Shown in pieces: positions 60,404 to 64,000 of a DNA stretch of 64,000 nt; within the stretch, counting starts at the first letter, position 1, and each line of letters opens with the position of its first letter. The DNA is taken from assembly GCF_900536025.1 (NCBI RefSeq), contig NZ_UNOZ01000013.1, forward strand, positions 62,001 through 126,000, read 5' to 3'. Source of the stretch: Pseudomonas reidholzensis. Its GTDB lineage: Bacteria > Pseudomonadota > Gammaproteobacteria > Pseudomonadales > Pseudomonadaceae. A program made the translations under genes and the position numbers. The notes under the pieces are model-generated. The model saw only the letters and a list, made by a program, of their open reading frames with translations, did not search any database and had not been told where the DNA came from.

Positions 60404-60667
60404 ATGCGTAACCTCAAGCGCGCCCTGGCGGTGCTGTTCGTCCTGCTGCTCGCCGCGGTGGTGCTGTTCTTCGTGTTGGAGAACCAGCAAGCCGTCGCAC
60501 TCAACCTGTTGGGCTGGTCAGCCCCGGCGGTACCCGTCGCAGTGCCGGTGATCGCAGCCCTGGTCGTTGGCCTGGCCGTCGGCCCCTTGCTCGGCGCCTA
60601 CGGCGTGATGCGCAGCAAGCGCAAGATCCGCGCGACCACCCGCCAAGCCGTGCTGGCGGAAGGTTAG
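60404..60667 (+). CDS. lapA: LapA-domain (DUF1049) inner-membrane protein
   Basis: The 87-residue protein has two hydrophobic helices (ALAVLFVLLLAAVVLFFVLEN and VPVIAALVVGLAVGPLLGAYG) around the ENQQAVALNLLGW motif typical of LapA, a partner of LapB in the control of lipopolysaccharide synthesis in E. coli. It lies directly downstream of ihfB with a GGAAGGAT ribosome site, as in many pseudomonads, where no lapB follows. This LapA is unrelated to the large adhesin LapA of P. putida. Confidence 0.88.
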   Translation: MRNLKRALAVLFVLLLAAVVLFFVLENQQAVALNLLGWSAPAVPVAVPVIAALVVGLAVGPLLGAYGVMRSKRKIRATTRQAVLAEG

Positions 60668-60768
60668 GACTAATCCTACAAGCTTGATCGAACATGCCTG
60701 ACTAGAGGTGCACCTGAATACATGAGGTAATTCGGGGCTTCCTCGTCGACCCGTCAGGTGTGCTCCGC

Positions 60769-62190
60769 ATGGACTATCCCGTTCTGTCGCACCACGGAGG
60801 CACCCGCGGTGTCACCGGTTCCTGCCACCGTCTGCATCTCGATAGCGCCACCAGCCTGCTGGTCGATTGCGGCCTCGAGCAAGGCGCGGACGCTCCGCCA
60901 GAAGCCCCGTCAACGCCCTTGGGCTTCGACATCGGCGGCATCTGCGCGCTGATCGTCACCCACGTCCACCTCGACCACGTCGGCCGCATCCCTGCACTGC
61001 TCGCCGCCGGTTACCAAGGCCCGATCTTCTGCAGCAAGCCCTCCGCCAAACTGTTGCCCCTGGTCCTCGAAGATGCCTTCAGGCTTGGCATCAGCAGCGA
61101 GCCTGAGCACGTCGCAAGTTTTCTCGAGCGTCTGCACCGCCTGATCACCCCCATCTCCTTTGACCGATGGCACTGCCTGGTCGAGCGGGTTGACCTGCAG
61201 TGTCGCATCCGCCTGCGGCGCGCCGGCCATTTGTTGGGCTCTGCGTACATCGAGTGTGATGTCTCGCCCGTGGGCGCTGTCGCTACGCGCGTCGTCTTCT
61301 CCGGTGACCTGGGCGCGCCTGCCGGCTCGCTGCTGCGTCCCGTCGAGCCCCCGGTGCGGGCGGACCTGCTGGTGCTCGAGAGCACTTACGGTGATCGACT
61401 ACATCCCGACCGCAGTCAGCGCCAGTCGCAGCTGGAGGCGGCCATCGACCGCGCGCTCGCCGACAACGGCACGATCCTGATACCGGCCTTCAGCCTGGGG
61501 CGCACCCAAGAGCTGCTCTACGAACTCGAAGACATTTTGCACCGCAAGGCGCTGCGCGTTGGCGCGGGCGAGGACCCGGTCGACTGGGGGCAGCTACCGA
61601 TCATTCTCGACTCGCCGCTTGCCCAGCGGATTACCCAGGTGTATCGCGAGTTGCATGAATTCTGGAGTGACGAGGCGAGGCAGCGGTTGGGGGCTGGGCG
61701 TGATCCGCTGGGGTTTGGGCAGTTGGTAAGCATTGATAGCCATGCGCAGCATGAGCGGGTGGTGAACTACTTGAGGAGTACGGGGAGGCCGGCGATTGTC
61801 ATTGCCGGCAATGGGATGTGTTCGGGTGGGCGGATCGTGAACTACCTGAAGGCCATGCTCGGGGATGCGCGGCATGAGGTGCTGTTTGTCGGGTATCAGG
61901 TGAGGGGTACGCCGGGGGCGCGGATTCAGGCTTGTGAGGGGATGCAGGGGGATGTGGGGGTTGATGTGTGGGGGGAGCGGTATGTGCTGCGGGCCAAGGT
62001 GGTGACTTTGGGTGGCTATTCGGGGCATGCGGATCAGGCGGGGTTGGTGGGGTTTGCGATGGGGGGGAAGAGTCCTGCGAAGCGGGTGGTGTTGGTGCAT
62101 GGGGAGGCTGGGGCGAAGCGGGTGCTAGCCGACGCGCTCCGTAAACGACATCCAGAATGGGCGGTTGTAAGCGGTGTCACAATTGCATGA
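60769..62190 (+). CDS. Beta-CASP metallo-beta-lactamase fold hydrolase
   Basis: Probable zinc-dependent RNA-processing enzyme of the CPSF73/RNase J-like superfamily. The 473-residue protein has the metal motif THVHLDHVG (HxHxDH) near residue 65, RRAGHLLGSAYIE near 150, a metal Asp in FSGDLGAP near 177, the beta-CASP insert, GNGMCSGGRIVNYL near 345 and LGGYSGHADQ near 420. The substrate is unknown. The ATG at 60769 is chosen by start context. From about 61680 the coding strand becomes extremely G-rich with many GGG and NNG codons, unlike the first half. Confidence 0.85.
   Translation: MDYPVLSHHGGTRGVTGSCHRLHLDSATSLLVDCGLEQGADAPPEAPSTPLGFDIGGICALIVTHVHLDHVGRIPALLAAGYQGPIFCSKPSAKLLPLVLEDAFRLGISSEPEHVASFLERLHRLITPISFDRWHCLVERVDLQCRIRLRRAGHLLGSAYIECDVSPVGAVATRVVFSGDLGAPAGSLLRPVEPPVRADLLVLESTYGDRLHPDRSQRQSQLEAAIDRALADNGTILIPAFSLGRTQELLYELEDILHRKALRVGAGEDPVDWGQLPIILDSPLAQRITQVYRELHEFWSDEARQRLGAGRDPLGFGQLVSIDSHAQHERVVNYLRSTGRPAIVIAGNGMCSGGRIVNYLKAMLGDARHEVLFVGYQVRGTPGARIQACEGMQGDVGVDVWGERYVLRAKVVTLGGYSGHADQAGLVGFAMGGKSPAKRVVLVHGEAGAKRVLADALRKRHPEWAVVSGVTIA
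61938..61975 (+). other. Possible G-quadruplex in the metallo-hydrolase gene
   Basis: Four runs of 4-6 G (starting 61938, 61947, 61956 and 61970) are separated by loops of 5, 4 and 9 bases on the coding strand. This fits the usual rule for an intramolecular quadruplex and would also be present in the mRNA. Formation is a prediction only. Confidence 0.5.
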
Positions 62191-62404
62191 CCCGTCGACG
62201 AAGTTAGGGTGGGTAGCCGCCGAACGTGGGAGCTTGCTCATCTCGGCTATCTCTACTATTGGTTAATGCGAATGTGCAAATCTGGGCAGGCACACTCACG
62301 GATTGCCGCTACGCTTGAGGCGAGGGTGCAATCCCCTTTTTGAGCTCGGCATTGGCAGCCGGGGAGTGGATGCAGTTCGACTGACTCGAGGGAAACAAGA
62401 ATAA

Positions 62405-63451
62405 ATGCGTAATGAGACCGGGCGTCTGAGTAGTGATGAGGTTGATCTGCTGGTTCTGATCAGGGGTATATGGAGGCAGAAGTTGCTGGTCTTCATCGTG
62501 ACGGCGCTGGCTGTCGCCGTCGCTGTCAGCTACGCGCTCCTTGCCACTCCGGTATATGAGGCCAAGGCTTTCATCCAGCCACCCACCAACAACGAAATCG
62601 TCAACCTGAATTACGGGCGGGGTGGGGAAGGAGGATTGAAGCTACTGTCCGCCAAGGATGTGTATGAGGTGTATCTTTCTAACCTGACTTCCGAATCATT
62701 ACGTCGTCAGTTTTTCCGAGAGCAGTACCTGCCGTATGTTCAGGGTGCCCGTAATGGCTCGCGGGATGATCTCTATGTGCGCTTCAATACTCAGGTTGTT
62801 GCCACCGTTGCGAAGGATGGGGTTGGGCGTTCATCTGTGTCTGTGCTTCTCAATGACCCTGAAGTGGCCGCTGGCTGGGTGGATGAATACCTGAAGATCG
62901 CCAGTGAGCGTGCCAAGCTCGAGATCATCGGTAACGTCAGGGCTGATGCAACAATCAAGGTCGGTAATCTACAGCAGCAGATCTCGGAAGCGCGCAAGTC
63001 AGCGCAGAAGCAGCGGGAAGACCGTATTGCACAGTTGAATGAGGCGTTGAGGGTTGCCAAGTCGATTGGGCTGGAGCGTCCGCCTATTATTTCCAATTCG
63101 ATATCGACCGAAATCACCGCGGGCATGACCGGCTCACTGGCTTACATGCGCGGCTCGAAGGCGCTTGAGGCAGAGATCGAGAACCTGCGCCAGCGCACGT
63201 CTGATGATCCCTTTGTGGACGATCTGCGTGAATGGCAAGAACAACTGGAGTTTTATCGGACGCTGCATGTCGACCCGCAGTCGATCGATGTGTATCGCCA
63301 AGACGGGGCGATTCAGATGCCAGATGCTCCGATCAAGCCTAAAAAAGCCATCATCATCACCCTGGGGGCGATTTTTGGCTTGCTGCTTGGCGTGTTGATC
63401 GCCTGCGTGCGTACCCTGTTGCTACGTGATTCGCCCGCTCGACTTCAATAG
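62405..63451 (+). CDS. wzz: O-antigen chain length determinant protein Wzz
   Basis: Inner-membrane polysaccharide co-polymerase that sets the length of Wzy-made O-antigen chains. The 348-residue protein has a membrane helix at about 28-48 (LVFIVTALAVAVAVSYALL), a coiled periplasmic domain (with EISEARKSAQKQREDRIAQL-like helices near 195-215), and a second helix at about 314-335 preceded by MPDAPIKPKKA, the proline-rich signature of the family. GAGGGA lies about 10 bases before the ATG. GC is clearly lower than in the housekeeping genes, usual for O-antigen loci. The position downstream of ihfB is that of the O-antigen cluster in pseudomonads. Confidence 0.92.
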   Translation: MRNETGRLSSDEVDLLVLIRGIWRQKLLVFIVTALAVAVAVSYALLATPVYEAKAFIQPPTNNEIVNLNYGRGGEGGLKLLSAKDVYEVYLSNLTSESLRRQFFREQYLPYVQGARNGSRDDLYVRFNTQVVATVAKDGVGRSSVSVLLNDPEVAAGWVDEYLKIASERAKLEIIGNVRADATIKVGNLQQQISEARKSAQKQREDRIAQLNEALRVAKSIGLERPPIISNSISTEITAGMTGSLAYMRGSKALEAEIENLRQRTSDDPFVDDLREWQEQLEFYRTLHVDPQSIDVYRQDGAIQMPDAPIKPKKAIIITLGAIFGLLLGVLIACVRTLLLRDSPARLQ

Positions 63452-63604
63452 GCAATGCATTCGCGCTTGCATTGCAGCGGGATCGTAGCAAAATTGAGGG
63501 TCATTTCGGATGTCGGTCATGTAGACGGTGGTTTTTGGGCGCCGGCGCTGGCAAGCGAGGGGGGCTGTACCCGCTGCCTGCCGTCAGACGCTATGGGTAG
63601 AGGC

Positions 63605-63623
63605 GTCAAGAGAGCCTCTTGAC
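63605..63623. promoter_or_regulatory. Hairpin upstream of rmlC
   Basis: GTCAAGAG and CTCTTGAC form a perfect 8-base inverted repeat around AGC, in the 271-base gap between wzz and rmlC. It overlaps a TTGACT that could serve as a -35 hexamer. It may be a weak terminator for wzz or an operator. The rest of the gap shows no gene. Confidence 0.4.
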
Positions 63624-63722
63624 TCTCCCTGACACCGGTTGCGATTGAGGATCTGCACCTTCGATAGAGCGGTGCAAGCTTCAACATGACAGATGTTAAC
63701 AACGCTGGAAGGAGCGATTTTT

Positions 63723-64000
63723 TTGAAACTTGTACAAACCCGAATCCCCGATGTCGTCGTCATTGAACCGACTGTGTATGAAGACGACCGTGGCTGGTTC
63801 ATGGAGAGTTTCAACGAGCCCGCTTTCCACGCCGCTTTGCGTGGGCTGGGTTTGCCGCTTCCGCGCCCATTTTTGCAAGACAATCATTCCAGCTCACGCA
63901 AAGGGGTATTGCGGGGGCTGCATTTTCAGCTGGAGCCGCGTGCTCAGGGCAAGCTGGTCCGGGTGATCAAAGGCGCTGCTTGGGACGTTGCTGTTGATAT
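63723..64000 (+). CDS. rmlC: dTDP-4-dehydrorhamnose 3,5-epimerase, cut by the window end
   Basis: Epimerase of the dTDP-L-rhamnose pathway, supplying the sugar for lipopolysaccharide. The 92 visible codons show the cupin N-terminal part with YEDDRGWFMESFNE near residues 20-33, FLQDNHSSSRKGVLRGLHFQ near 54-73 (catalytic His in RGLHFQ) and GKLVRVIKGAAWDVAVDI at the edge. The TTG start is supported by AAGGAG 8 bases upstream and by family alignment. The right part lies outside the window; other rml genes probably follow. Confidence 0.92.
   Translation, partial: MKLVQTRIPDVVVIEPTVYEDDRGWFMESFNEPAFHAALRGLGLPLPRPFLQDNHSSSRKGVLRGLHFQLEPRAQGKLVRVIKGAAWDVAVD

Noticed and set aside
62191..62404. JUMPstart/ops element before wzz
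   Set aside because: The gap was read on both strands for GGCGGTAG-like sequence; no convincing match was found.

Overview
The window is chromosomal DNA of a fluorescent Pseudomonas of the P. putida group. This rests on its high GC, on gene order (rluA, minEDC, lpxL, mlaA, GH17 glucan protein, betaine-binding protein, yjcH-actP, rsmI, NAGGN genes, mnmC, pap, fumC, trhO, yciK-mupP-ubiG, mtaD, mtnA, gyrA-serC-pheA-tyrA/aroA-cmk-rpsA, ihfB, O-antigen genes) and on paired REP elements at most transcription-unit borders. No rRNA, tRNA, CRISPR array, insertion sequence or prophage was recognised.

Layout. 1-11.5 kb: partial M18 aminopeptidase, RluA, the MinCDE septum-placement system, lipid A acyltransferase, patatin-like phospholipase, MlaA with an overlapping alpha/beta-hydrolase, GH17 membrane protein, betaine-type binding protein. 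11.6-13.6 kb: yjcH-actP acetate uptake. 13.7-22.8 kb: an accessory CS1-type (class 5) pilus locus of pilin, usher, chaperone and tip adhesin, followed by a BvgA-like regulator and a BvgS-like hybrid kinase lacking a PAS domain. An identical palindrome precedes both the pilin and the chaperone gene, so the locus looks like a self-contained adhesion module with its own phosphorelay and operators. It lies in the longest REP-free stretch of the window. 22.8-25.1 kb: DUF3309 protein, short-chain dehydrogenase, YnfA, the third CsrA paralogue RsmI, YheU. 25.2-30.1 kb: the osmoprotectant operon for N-acetylglutaminylglutamine amide (asnO, ngg, M42 peptidase).

30.3-44.6 kb: mnmC, polyphosphate:AMP phosphotransferase, EamA exporter, fumC, DUF2059 and BolA proteins, trhO with a DsbA-like protein and an ABC exporter, an RbdA-like GGDEF-EAL gene broken by a frameshift inside its EAL domain, and a TenA-like protein. 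44.7-49.5 kb: yciK, mupP, ubiG, mtaD on the minus strand facing away from mtnA. 49.8-60.7 kb: the conserved gyrA-serC-pheA-(tyrA-aroA)-cmk-rpsA-ihfB-lapA run linking DNA topology, serine and aromatic amino acid synthesis, nucleotide supply and translation. 60.8-64 kb: a beta-CASP metallo-hydrolase, then the start of the O-antigen region (wzz and a partial rmlC).

Starts were chosen by Shine-Dalgarno spacing and family length. Where the choice is uncertain the entry says so. Functional names come from recognised motifs and remembered family sequences; no search was run.
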